A stretch of DNA of 12,100 nucleotides from JAXGQD01 sp964401615 (GCA_964401615.1 CAYNZF010000061.1:1-12100); one strand, 5' to 3'. Positions 1 through 7,611 are shown, counted from the stretch's first letter. Numbers and translations are program-made. Notes: generated from the sequence alone by a model not told the origin.

Positions 1-220
1 CGTTGCTTCTTAAGAATTTTCCTGTTTAAACACTTGACTCTTTATAGCTGGTCTTCACAATTGAAATGATTATGCATTGTTTGCAGCCGCTGCCCCTAGG
101 ATGTCAGTGTCAGATTATGCGCGCACCAGAGCAGGCTAAGACAATAGATAAATTGTAACCGATAACGAATGCTTTTTGTGTGACAAAATTGAATCGGTCA
201 AGATTTTCACACGAACGATC

Positions 221-820
221 CTAATCAGCCTTAAATGATTCAGACAAATTTTCTACCGCTGAAATCAAACCACCCAAAATGGCATTTTGCAGGCTTTCAT
301 CGATTTCGATTTTCCATTGCTTATCTACTTTAGTTAAGTGAATATCTACGGTGTTCGTACTGGTTCCCGTTTCATTCTCGATCAAGTCCAGAAAAAGCTT
401 GCTGATTTCTGCCTCTTTCTCACTATCGGTCTTTTCACTCCCTATGTCGCTAAAAGCTGACGCAATCGCCTGCACAAAATAATTTCCAAGAACCGACTGC
501 ATGTCTACATTTGTAAATTCCGCTTTGACAACCGCTTTGTCTTTATCTGTCGAAGAAGTCAGTATTTTGGTTTCCAGCTTGGCAAACATTGCTTTGAAAA
601 CTTCATCTGATGCCGCGGCCCCTGTCACGTCCTGGTCGCCCAGATTCTGAAGATCTTTGATATTCAAGTACTTGCTCAGTGTCTCTCGATCATTTTCCTT
701 TAATGCCTGGAAAGCACTCAGTACAACTTTGTCCGGTGCTTCGGCCATCTGACATGAGAGTAATGAAACGGAAATAAAAGCAATGACAAATACCGAAACA
801 GTTTTTCGCAGAAAATTCAT
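221..820 (-). CDS. Small lipoprotein, DUF5105/DUF4878-like
   Basis: A 199-residue predicted lipoprotein. The N-terminus has basic residues, a hydrophobic stretch and a lipobox LLSC, with the lipidated Cys at residue 23, so the mature protein should be anchored to the outer face of the membrane. The rest is a single alpha+beta domain: an early helix (VVLSAFQALKEND), a beta segment with alternating charges around residues 90-105, and a C-terminal strand VDKQWKIEID before a last helix. This layout resembles the NTF2-like DUF4878/DUF5105 lipoproteins common in Firmicutes. That match is from memory of the family, and the function is unknown. The ATG start is supported by GGAGGG four bases upstream. 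It lies downstream of the MATE gene on the same strand with a gap of 165 bases, and a TATAAT-like box in that gap suggests its own promoter. Confidence 0.85.
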   Translation of the reverse strand: MNFLRKTVSVFVIAFISVSLLSCQMAEAPDKVVLSAFQALKENDRETLSKYLNIKDLQNLGDQDVTGAAASDEVFKAMFAKLETKILTSSTDKDKAVVKAEFTNVDMQSVLGNYFVQAIASAFSDIGSEKTDSEKEAEISKLFLDLIENETGTSTNTVDIHLTKVDKQWKIEIDESLQNAILGGLISAVENLSESFKAD

Positions 821-852
821 GGTACCCTCCGTTGGCAGTATTAACTAAATCA

Positions 853-858
853 ATTATA
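853..858 (-). promoter_or_regulatory. Possible -10 box of the small lipoprotein gene
   Basis: TATAAT on the minus strand, 33 bases upstream of the lipoprotein ATG. No good -35 hexamer is seen at 16-18 bases, so this is only a candidate promoter. Confidence 0.35.
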
Positions 859-985
859 ACTGTAAAACACTTTTGCAGGGTTAAGTTTGAAATTTTGCCT
901 AATGCGCTAATTCACTGATGTTTTTTACCTGTACGCATGAGGTGGAATCTGCCACGCTCTTTTTTGTGAATGTTTCTTACTCCGT

Positions 986-2359
986 TCAATCCGAAAAGAC
1001 TTCGGGCTGTACCCGAGACGAACCTTCCCCAAGTAAAACACGAAGCTTCCACAAGCCTGCCAGATCAGCGATGGCCCAGCCGATCGGTATGGCCCACCAG
1101 ATACCCACGATGCCGACAGCAGGTATGGCGGAGAGCGTATAGGCCAGGAGCACACGTATGCCCAGACTCAAGATCGTCAGCACGATGGAGGTTTCGCTTT
1201 TGCCTAAGCCACGGAACAATCCATAGAACATAAAGAGGTAACCAATCAAGCAGTAAAAGCTTGCGACAATCAGCAAGTACTGCACACCAATACGCAGGAT
1301 CTCCGTTTCCTGAGCATGGATAAAAATTCCGAGCAGCGGTTTGGCCAGAAGTAAAACGAGCGCAGTGATCAGCAGACAATAAATTGTGATGATTTTTACA
1401 GCTGAACGGATTCCTGTCCGGATGCGCCCAGGCTGCTGCGCGCCCTTGTTTTGAGCAATGTACGTGGCAAAAGCGTTCCCGAAATCCTGTACCGGCATGT
1501 ACGCAAAACTATCGATTTTAACGACCGCCGCAAAAGCCGCCATAACCAGGACGCCAAAACTATTCACCAGACCCTGGATCATCAAAATGCCAAAATTCAT
1601 GATCGACTGCTGAATACTGGTCAACACGGAATGATTGGCAATCAATTTGATCATGTCTTTGTCCAAAACCAGGTTCTCTCGATGCAAGCGAATTTGCGGC
1701 ACTTTTTTGACAGAATAAAGAGCGATACCTATGGCAGAGCATGTTTGAGCAAGGATTGTGGCCCAGGCTGCACCTTCAACTCCCATCTTTAAAGGAACAA
1801 CAAAGACAAAATCCAGTACGATATTAATGACCGTCGACATAATCAGGAAAATCAACGGGATTCTGGAATTGCCCAGACTGCGTACGACGGATGCGAAAAA
1901 ATTAAAAATGCTTGTCCAGGTCAGTCCATAAAAGATGATCAAGAGATAGGCACGGGTATCCGCGAATATTTCTGTCGGAATGCGCATGAAATGAAGAATC
2001 TCGTCAATGAAAACGATGGAGGCCACATTAATGAGCACACTCACGATCATGATGAAAAAGAAGGCCGTAAACAGACTGCTTTTCAATTGATCATTCTGTC
2101 TGGCACCATAAAAGTAAGAAAACACTGCGCCGCTGCCCATGCAGAGACCCAGAATGATGGAAGTAAGAAATACCATGAGCGTGAACGAACTGCCAACCGC
2201 GGCCAGAGCATTGGGTCCGATAAATTTTCCGACGATGATTGAATCAACCACGTTGTACAGTTGTTGAAATATGTTTCCGATGATCATAGGAATGGCAAAA
2301 CTGATCATTGCGCGGGTTTCATTACCCTGAATCAAGAAGTTGGAAGCATTGGGTTTCAA
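986..2359 (-). CDS. MATE-family multidrug/metabolite exporter
   Basis: A 457-residue integral membrane protein of the MATE (multidrug and toxic compound extrusion) family, which exports organic cations or metabolites in exchange for Na+ or H+. The family hallmark is at residues 35-57 (YNVVDSIIVGKF then GPNALAAVG), after a first helix of the type MISFAIPMIIGNIFQQL. About twelve hydrophobic segments in two similar halves fit the full family length of 440-460, so it appears intact. The start is TTG: AAGGAG lies ten bases upstream and no in-frame ATG is better placed. A TATAAT box lies about 80 bases upstream. It is divergent from a lipoprotein gene at 2705. The substrate cannot be predicted. The neighbouring genes are not an obvious drug-response cassette. 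Confidence 0.93.
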   Translation of the reverse strand: MKPNASNFLIQGNETRAMISFAIPMIIGNIFQQLYNVVDSIIVGKFIGPNALAAVGSSFTLMVFLTSIILGLCMGSGAVFSYFYGARQNDQLKSSLFTAFFFIMIVSVLINVASIVFIDEILHFMRIPTEIFADTRAYLLIIFYGLTWTSIFNFFASVVRSLGNSRIPLIFLIMSTVINIVLDFVFVVPLKMGVEGAAWATILAQTCSAIGIALYSVKKVPQIRLHRENLVLDKDMIKLIANHSVLTSIQQSIMNFGILMIQGLVNSFGVLVMAAFAAVVKIDSFAYMPVQDFGNAFATYIAQNKGAQQPGRIRTGIRSAVKIITIYCLLITALVLLLAKPLLGIFIHAQETEILRIGVQYLLIVASFYCLIGYLFMFYGLFRGLGKSETSIVLTILSLGIRVLLAYTLSAIPAVGIVGIWWAIPIGWAIADLAGLWKLRVLLGEGSSRVQPEVFSD

Positions 2360-2438
2360 TCTTGTTTCTCTCCTTCGACATGAGCTTGAAATTATCTTCT
2401 GTCAGGCGGTCGTACCTCTTAAGCAGTAAATCAGCCAT

Positions 2439-2444
2439 ATTATA
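2439..2444 (-). promoter_or_regulatory. Probable -10 box of the MATE gene, with short palindrome upstream
   Basis: A perfect TATAAT on the minus strand. The -35 region is weak (CTGATT at 16 bases). An inverted repeat ACTGA-6-TCAGT (2452-2467) overlaps the -35 region and could be an operator. The -10 call is reasonable; the operator is inference. Confidence 0.45.
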
Positions 2445-2574
2445 ACAAACGACTGAACGAAATCAGTTCTTGCTTCATGTCACCTTATCGGAAGCACCCA
2501 TAAATGCAGCTTGCATCGCATGATGGTCAGATTCAATCGTGGATAATACTTTGGGGCAAGATGTTCATGAACGT

Positions 2575-2619
2575 TTTGGAAAACTTCAGTGTACTGTCCG
2601 AATGGACAGACATTCCAAA
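2575..2619. repeat. Two-part inverted repeat (potential hairpin)
   Basis: Outer arms TTTGGAA (2575-2581) and TTCCAAA (2613-2619) enclose inner arms CTGTCC (2594-2599) and GGACAG (2604-2609) around the loop GAAT. Together they can form a bulged hairpin about 85 bases upstream of the GTG start of the next gene. There is no T-tract, so it is not an intrinsic terminator. A protein-binding site or leader structure is possible. Confidence 0.5.
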
Positions 2620-2691
2620 GAACAACTTTAAGGTGAGTGGATGATGCGGCCGCGAGATTCCGGTGATAACATGATGTTGAAGTAAATAAAT

Positions 2692-2698
2692 GGAGGTG
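2692..2698 (+). promoter_or_regulatory. Ribosome binding site that fixes a GTG start
   Basis: GGAGGTG lies six bases before GTG at 2705. An in-frame ATG at 2690 overlaps this site and therefore cannot be the start. Confidence 0.75.
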
Positions 2699-2704
2699 TT
2701 TTTT

Positions 2705-3406
2705 GTGAGATTATTGAATGTCCCGGTGATTTGTTTGTCTGTGATCATGGCACTTACATCCTGTGATAGCTCGGCTTCTGTCATTACGAACACGGAAGGG
2801 TCATCTACGCTGAATCCGGCTGCTCCAGCATCTTCCACTTTGACAACATCGACCAAAAACCAATTTGATTCAATTCAAACGAACGTGAGCCAAACCCAAG
2901 CGGGGGCTGAAACACAAAACAAAAGCACGCCTGCTGTCACAAGGGAGCCGCAGGTTTACTTTCCTGAAGAATTACTCACAGCAGAGGAAGCTTCCGCTAT
3001 CGTTGGACAAAGGGTCACATTGTTGCCCGGTTCTGATGAAGTACCTGAAAACGGTGAATTATGGGCTGAATATTCCTATGATTTCCCATCCGGAAACTCA
3101 GCCTTTGCTGTACTTTCAATTACGCAGAACGCCTTAATTTCTGAGGCAGAGCTTAAAAAGGGCCATGACGCAAAATGGGCGTTCAATGAGTTCAAGAAAT
3201 TTTGCGGAACAGAGGCCGAAGCAATTTTGAGTCAAGGTTATGAAGCGTTTTATTTTGAAAAAAATATGAATGTTCACTGCCTGTATGGGGATTATTACAT
3301 TTTTGCCGCGTTTCCAATGGATGCTGACGACGCCGCATCACTTATTGTCAATATGACAATCGTCGAGCATGTGATATCTAAGTTTGCACTTACGCAACTG
3401 TATTAA
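2705..3406 (+). CDS. Ser/Thr-rich lipoprotein of unknown function
   Basis: A 233-residue predicted lipoprotein. The signal peptide ends in the lipobox ALTSC, with the lipidated Cys at residue 20. Residues 21-83 are a low-complexity Ser/Thr/Gln/Asn-rich linker of the kind that spans the peptidoglycan. A globular domain of about 150 residues follows and opens with ELLTAEEASAIVGQRV, a pattern also seen in DUF3558-type secreted lipoproteins. That similarity is weak and from memory. Two cysteines remain in the domain (in KFCGTEAE and VHCLYGD) and could pair. The GTG start is chosen because a full GGAGGTG site lies six bases upstream. It is divergent from the MATE gene and convergent with the NlpC-like lipoprotein, so it is probably a single-gene unit. 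No function can be assigned. Confidence 0.82.
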   Translation: MRLLNVPVICLSVIMALTSCDSSASVITNTEGSSTLNPAAPASSTLTTSTKNQFDSIQTNVSQTQAGAETQNKSTPAVTREPQVYFPEELLTAEEASAIVGQRVTLLPGSDEVPENGELWAEYSYDFPSGNSAFAVLSITQNALISEAELKKGHDAKWAFNEFKKFCGTEAEAILSQGYEAFYFEKNMNVHCLYGDYYIFAAFPMDADDAASLIVNMTIVEHVISKFALTQLY

Positions 3407-3453
3407 GCGAAAGTCAATCGGGCAAGTCAAGTAAAAAGTTCATCTTCAATCGA

Positions 3454-4895
3454 TCACGCTTGCAATTTATATACCAGAAAAATGACTTTTCCTTCTCCGG
3501 GACTGATCTCGATCGAGACAGATTCCAAGGCTTCATAACCCTCAGGTGTAATGATTTCCCCTAAGATATATCGGCCTCCGATTACCCTGTTTAGAGTTTT
3601 TTCAGCATTTGGCAAAGCAAAACTGGAATCGTCATTATAAAATTCATCTGTTTCATCCGTAGTAAAAATCTTCTTAAAAAAACGTCTCCACCGGGTCTGT
3701 AAAGTTCTACACTTGTGCCCTGATCCTCAAGAGCCATCGTTCGATCGTAAAGGTCCTTCAGACGGTAGCTTCCACCTTCAACGGCACGACCAGCCTCATC
3801 TACAGCGAAGATTCTTATTTTGCCATAACTTTCCATGGGATTAGCGATCGTCGTCATCCAGTAGTCATAGGGATTATCCGGACTATATTCTTTTACACTC
3901 TCGATCGTTCGATGTCCACTAAACCCGTTTACATGCTCATATTCCCATAGCTTGCTCTCAAAACCTGTTCCCTCATCGGAAATGATCCATGAATGATCTC
4001 TGGTCATACCCATATCTCCCGGACGAATATGAGACTCATCGGCATAGCTGCCCCCAAGAGTGGGTTTAATGACAATATGAGGGGTATACGCTAATGCAGC
4101 CGTAGGTGCGGTTGGGCATCCGAAAACCCCATAGGTCTCATCCATATCACGATCCATCACCTTATAATCTTCACCGGCAAAAGCTTGCGTATAAAGATAG
4201 TAAAAGCCGTTTACAAATCCTACGCAGTCAAGTCCGTTACCCTCCCATTCACCTTGTACGCGGTCATCGGGTGTCATCGGCGCAAGCCATTCACCGCTCT
4301 CACGGTCGATCTCAGCGATGTGTCCACTGAGTAAATACTCCGTCGTATAAACTTCTTTCAACCAGGAAGCGATTTCATGCGCTAATTCAGGAGACCAGTA
4401 CAAACCTTCGGGAAATTCGTTCTTACTGCGGTAGCTGTAATAATTATCCGGACGCACCCATTCTTCAACCCCACCCGGGCCGTCCATGACCGTGTATTTA
4501 ACTTCCAGAGGATCTGAAACATACACCGTCATTTCTCCGCCATCGGCAGCAAGGGGAATAACTTGATACGCTACGGTTTCACCCGGAAATACATCGACCT
4601 CATTGTCTGTTGTTATCTCAACGTAAGGTTCCGCTTGTGATTCTCGTTTTACTGATACTTTATACTTGTCAGCCTCAACGATTTCATCCCAAATGATGTA
4701 TGGACGATTGTTTTTTATGACGTATCTGGGGATGAGTCTACTAATGCTTTCGATTTCTTCAACATCTGCTGCTTTGGTTTCTGCCTCTATCCCACCGGAC
4801 TTTGTATTAGAGCTCGAAGCAAGTTCCTTCTCCCTGCATCCAAATAAAGACAAAAGTAAAATCACAGACAGGGCATAAGACAGAATTCTTTTCAT
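3454..4895 (-). CDS. NlpC/P60-like lipoprotein with FnIII-like and SpaA-like domains; frameshifted
   Basis: A predicted cell-surface lipoprotein (lipobox LFGC, Cys20; ATG with AAGGGG eight bases upstream). Residues 55-137 look like a fibronectin type III module (IIWDEIVEADKYKV). Residues 165-325 resemble an NlpC/P60 or related papain-like amidase: catalytic-type Cys224 in GLDCVGFV, the RPGDMG turn, and His301 in DHSWII. Such enzymes cut peptidoglycan stem peptides. From residue 358 a prealbumin-like SpaA/Cna-B domain begins. In the reading frame as given, the protein ends at 3591 after 434 residues with an atypical tail. Moving to the -1 frame at the T TTT TTA run (3675-3681) restores the domain, including GRYILGEIITPEGYE, to a TGA at 3454 and gives 480 residues. 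The cause may be a sequence error, a mutation or programmed frameshifting. Coordinates given span the restored protein. Confidence 0.8.
3675..3681 (-). other. Frameshift site: T TTT TTA slippery heptamer
   Basis: On the minus strand the codons read GTT TTT TTA AGA, giving the heptamer T TTT TTA in the phase required for -1 tandem slippage. It is the same heptamer used by HIV-1 gag-pol. A purine-rich GGTGGAGA lies just upstream, closer than the usual spacing of about ten bases for stimulatory sites in bacterial -1 frameshifting. No obvious stem-loop follows. A missed T in a homopolymer would look the same. Confidence 0.75.
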
Positions 4896-5157
4896 TAATC
4901 GGTCCCCTTAAATTAGTCAAGTGCTCAATGTTGCTGTATATTCGCCTACAGGCCGATTGCACGGCGGAATCATGTGTTTTGATTTATGTTTTGCCATTCT
5001 ATCGGCAAATTATTCGATTATTAAACAAAATTTTCGGACTTCAGTTAAAAATCCCAATTGTAAGTTTAAATATTGTAGCAATCTTATTCAACTAAATGTT
5101 ATGCGCAAAAAAGAAATTTAGGTCAATCCATATGTGCAAACTGCGCGGCAAAAATAA

Positions 5158-5598
5158 TTATTTCTCAAGGCACATTTCAATCTCTGCCAGATAATCGGAC
5201 AATCGCTTGATATTCCCACTTGCATGAAAACCATGCTTTTCATAGAAAGCGCGGGCACTGCTATTGCTCAGAACCCAAATCACCGGCTTAGCTACACACT
5301 TGCCGACCGCGTGATCCAGCAGAATCGTCCCATAACCCTTATGTTGCTCCTCCGGTAAAACATGAAGGTTTTCAATCAAGGACTTTTTGACAGAGACGAT
5401 TCCGACGGCCTGGCCTTTAATGCTCAGCATGTAGATTGCCGCACCATCACAAATGATTTTCTGTAAATATTTCTCTTGCCGTTCAGGGGTATGCGCAGAT
5501 ACAAATTCTTCTGAGCAAAATAATCGATGCGATTCCTTCCATGAATACGAGTGAGCAATGACCAGCCTCACTCCCCTATAGCTAAACAAGCAGCTCAA
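5158..5598 (-). CDS. GNAT-family N-acetyltransferase
   Basis: A small acetyl-CoA-dependent acyltransferase of the GNAT superfamily. The acetyl-CoA pyrophosphate-binding motif is QHKGYG (residues 85-90), after strand LIENLHVLPEE. The second conserved motif is NSSARAFYEKHGF (112-124), with the Tyr and GF typical of the family. The substrate is unknown. The start is doubtful: the TTG at 5598 has no ribosome site. AGGGGAG (5577-5571) touches GTG codon 10 and lies six bases before CTG codon 12, so the true protein may begin near residues 10-14 (VIAHSYSW). The domain is complete either way. It lies 63 bases downstream of the antiporter on the same strand and could be co-transcribed with it, but no functional link is evident. 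Confidence 0.83.
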   Translation of the reverse strand: MSCLFSYRGVRLVIAHSYSWKESHRLFCSEEFVSAHTPERQEKYLQKIICDGAAIYMLSIKGQAVGIVSVKKSLIENLHVLPEEQHKGYGTILLDHAVGKCVAKPVIWVLSNSSARAFYEKHGFHASGNIKRLSDYLAEIEMCLEK

Positions 5599-5661
5599 GC
5601 GAATAAACGATCAAACTTAACCCATAAGAAAATATTGAAAAAAGGTTGCCTGCCGGGACGC

Positions 5662-6837
5662 TTACGCTTCACGAATCTCACCTGCTTGTTTCAAAGCGAA
5701 TTTCGTAACTGCAGGACCAACGAGTTCATAAATGAGGGTAGCACAAAGCACAACCGCTCGAATGGTCTGTCCATATTCAGGTAATGTTTTAGAAGCTAGA
5801 AGCGCGAGACCGATTGCAACACCTGCTTGAGGAACAAGCGTGAAACCAATGTATTTCTTAATCACGTCGGGCGCTTTCATAATAGCAGCACCTATGAAGG
5901 CACCTGATATTTTTCCGATGACCCTCGAAACAATGTAGAGGATTCCGATGAGACCGACTGATGGCAATATGGAGATATTGAGTTCAGCTCCTGACACAAC
6001 AAAAAACATGACGTAAATGGGAGCGGTTACTCCATCTGTCAGCTTAAATATCGATTCTGCCCAATGGCTGACATTGACCAGTGCAGCGCCCATACTCATG
6101 CAGAGAAGAAGCGGTGAGAGGCCGAGGAAAGTGGCTAAAGAAGAACCCAAAAACACAAAAGCCACTGTAATGATGAGACGATTGGAACTTTTTGCAAAAA
6201 AACGAAGTGGCACAGTAAACAAATAGCCCAGCAAAAATCCCAGTCCCAAAGATCCAATTATCTCCAGAAAGGGCTTAATTATTGACATAGTCAATGAAAT
6301 TTCACCTGGATGCAGCAGTGTATTGACTACTGCTATTGCGAAGCCAAAAGAAACAAGGGCCACGGCATCATCCAGAGCGACAACACTCAAAAGCGTTTCT
6401 GTTACAGGACCTTTCGCCTTGTATTGCTTGATAACCATGACCGTTGCTGCGGGTGCCGTTGCTGAAGCAATCGCTCCCAGAAGCAGAGCTATTTCCAAGC
6501 TGAATCCAAAAATGATCAATACTGTGATTACCAGAACAGCGGCAAAAAGGGCTTCAAAAAGCGCTATTACAAGCGGCAAAATGCCTACTTTTTTCAAATA
6601 AGACAGTTTGAATTCAGCACCAATCGAAAACGCGATGAATGCCAACGCAATTTCGGACACGAGTTCCATTTCCCTTATCAGGTCAAGAGGAAAAACCTTG
6701 AAACAATAGGGACCTAAAATGAGACCGGCAATCAGATAACCGGTAACATTTGGCAACTTGAGCAGCTTCACAGCACGACCAAATAACAATCCTGCGAATA
6801 AGATCAACGCAATGTAAAATAAAGTTGAGAATTGCAA
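5662..6837 (-). CDS. CPA2-type cation/proton antiporter
   Basis: A 391-residue polytopic membrane protein of the Na+/H+ exchanger fold (CPA2 superfamily). Typical features are GYLIAGLILGP in the second helix, the unwound-helix motif ATAPAATVMVIKQY (127-139), and the paired acids Asp156-Asp157 in VVALDDAVALV. A Lys in RVIGKISGAF (residue 309) sits where electrogenic members carry theirs. The Asp pair suggests electrogenic Na+/H+ exchange rather than Kef-type K+ efflux, which has a Gln-Asp pair; this is inference. No C-terminal TrkA-N/RCK domain is present, so control may come from the PII-like protein just upstream. The start is TTG, placed directly and in frame after the TAA of the upstream gene, with GAGGGG twelve bases away. 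No ATG is available near the N-terminus. Confidence 0.92.
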   Translation of the reverse strand: MQFSTLFYIALILFAGLLFGRAVKLLKLPNVTGYLIAGLILGPYCFKVFPLDLIREMELVSEIALAFIAFSIGAEFKLSYLKKVGILPLVIALFEALFAAVLVITVLIIFGFSLEIALLLGAIASATAPAATVMVIKQYKAKGPVTETLLSVVALDDAVALVSFGFAIAVVNTLLHPGEISLTMSIIKPFLEIIGSLGLGFLLGYLFTVPLRFFAKSSNRLIITVAFVFLGSSLATFLGLSPLLLCMSMGAALVNVSHWAESIFKLTDGVTAPIYVMFFVVSGAELNISILPSVGLIGILYIVSRVIGKISGAFIGAAIMKAPDVIKKYIGFTLVPQAGVAIGLALLASKTLPEYGQTIRAVVLCATLIYELVGPAVTKFALKQAGEIREA

Positions 6838-7176
6838 TTAATAACCGATCCCCTCTGCAGAAAGAACAGGAAAAGTGAATAATACTGCTGTATCTGGTTG
6901 AGACAAATCACCGATTACTTGGTATATAACGCTTCTAGCCTTTGTTATCTGCTCATTGTTAAGTACAAGAAAGATCGTCTTACTTTCTTTCCTGTCTGGA
7001 TCATTGAGGAACCATGGAGAACCGAAAATCGGTTGATATTCATTTCGCCCCGCCAATTCTCGTACCATACCAACACTATTCATGATGGTAGCTCCACTTA
7101 TTCCCTGCTCCATAAGTGCATCCAGCAAGGCATCAAGCTTTTCTACCTGGTTAAGAACCAACAATAATAACTGCAT
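6838..7176 (-). CDS. PII-like signalling protein partnered with the antiporter
   Basis: A 112-residue protein with the ferredoxin-like pattern of the PII superfamily: strand QLLLLVLNQ, helix KLDALLDALMEQG, then GISGATIMNSVGM leading to a T-loop-like segment (about 37-60), strand KTIFLVLNN, helix ITKARSVIYQVIGD and a last strand AVLFTFPV. PII proteins are trimers that bind nucleotides and gate transporters or enzymes. The classical B-loop (TGxxGDGKI) and the T-loop uridylylation Tyr motif are not seen, so this is a divergent PII-like protein rather than GlnB/GlnK. Nucleotide binding cannot be assumed. It is the first gene of a two-gene unit with the antiporter, and direct regulation of that transporter is the likely role (inference). 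The ATG start is supported by AGGAG seven bases upstream. Confidence 0.78.
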   Translation of the reverse strand: MQLLLLVLNQVEKLDALLDALMEQGISGATIMNSVGMVRELAGRNEYQPIFGSPWFLNDPDRKESKTIFLVLNNEQITKARSVIYQVIGDLSQPDTAVLFTFPVLSAEGIGY

Positions 7177-7199
7177 ATACCTGCTCCTGTCATAGATAT

Positions 7200-7218
7200 T
7201 AATCGAATATTCCGATTA
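7200..7218. promoter_or_regulatory. Palindrome in the leader of the PII-like/antiporter unit
   Basis: Arms TAATCG (7200-7205) and CGATTA (7213-7218) flank the 7-base centre AATATTC. The centre is also nearly self-complementary. It lies between the candidate promoter and the ATG at 7176, so it could be a repressor site or an RNA hairpin. Confidence 0.45.
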
Positions 7219-7270
7219 GAAACAATCCGACTGGTACAATACCACTTCCTTTTTATCTATTCAAACCTCG

Positions 7271-7298
7271 TTTATTCAGAAATAATTGCTCATGTCAA
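7271..7298 (-). promoter_or_regulatory. Candidate sigma-70-type promoter for the PII-like/antiporter unit
   Basis: On the minus strand a perfect -35 TTGACA (7298-7293) is followed after 16 bases by AATAAA (7276-7271), a 4/6 match to TATAAT. It lies about 95 bases before the ATG, leaving a leader that contains the palindrome at 7200-7218. Confidence 0.5.
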
Positions 7299-7443
7299 AA
7301 ACTTGACTGCATGCGGTGATGCCGCCTAAGAGAAGCATGGCTGTTTTTTTACTAAACTTGGCACTCAGACCATACCCCGACATCTATTGCTCCTTTAATA
7401 ACAAGACTCTTCAGGCAAAAGAAAAACGCGCACGATCAGGCGA

Positions 7444-7471
7444 GCCTATTCGGTGTTTTTTCCGAAAAGGC
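7444..7471. repeat. Strong inverted repeat with T-rich loop
   Basis: Arms GCCTATTCGG (7444-7453) and CCGAAAAGGC (7462-7471) pair over ten positions with one A-A mismatch around the loop TGTTTTTT. No T-tract follows the stem on either strand, so it is not a standard terminator. It may be a structured leader for the gene at 7612. Confidence 0.5.
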
Positions 7472-7515
7472 ACCTCTGCCAATCATATTGACGACATTCT
7501 CCTTACCTTTTCATA

Positions 7516-7527
7516 CGTTTGTAGGAT
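7516..7527 (+). promoter_or_regulatory. Candidate shared operator, copy 1
   Basis: CGTTTGTAGGAT, identical to 9555-9566 upstream of the dehydrogenase operon. It lies 84 bases before the ATG of the 71-residue gene. It may be a binding site for the nearby PucR-type regulator (inference). Confidence 0.35.
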
Positions 7528-7611
7528 ATTAAAAAGCAGCTTGTGCCTGTACTATCAAATCATCAGTGTGCCATCAAGGCAGACAATCGAAGTAAACAGG
7601 AGGAAAGCATC

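Larger units (their letters stand above)
2360..2704. other. Divergent intergenic region between MATE and lipoprotein genes
   Basis: This gene-free stretch of 345 bases holds the MATE ribosome site and promoter on the left. On the right it has a perfect 10-base palindrome, GTTCATGAAC (2563-2572), followed at once by a two-part inverted repeat (2575-2619). I see no coding signal, and the ORFs crossing it are chance openings. Confidence 0.6.
7177..7611. other. Intergenic region between the antiporter unit and the 71-residue gene
   Basis: 435 bases without a convincing gene. They hold the minus-strand promoter and palindrome of the antiporter unit, a 10-base-pair hairpin at 7444-7471, and the motif CGTTTGTAGGAT at 7516-7527. 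A plus-strand reading frame from 7316 lacks a ribosome site and a recognisable protein pattern, and it overlaps the real start at 7612 in another frame. Confidence 0.6.

Noticed and set aside
1..220. Possible tRNA, small RNA or terminator in the left edge
   Set aside because: No cloverleaf, strong stem or T-tract could be found; nothing supportable is seen.
942..966. Hairpin GTGG/CCAC followed by a T-run on the plus strand
   Set aside because: The stem is only four base pairs and the orientation is wrong for both flanking minus-strand genes.
2533..2856. Minus-strand reading frame opposite the start of the Ser/Thr-rich lipoprotein
   Set aside because: No ribosome site, and it overlaps a gene with signal peptide, lipobox and ribosome site on the other strand.
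4921..5121. Plus-strand reading frame of 66 codons in the AT-rich gap between the NlpC-like and GNAT genes
   Set aside because: No ribosome site, no recognisable protein pattern, and the region is AT-rich spacer between two minus-strand genes.
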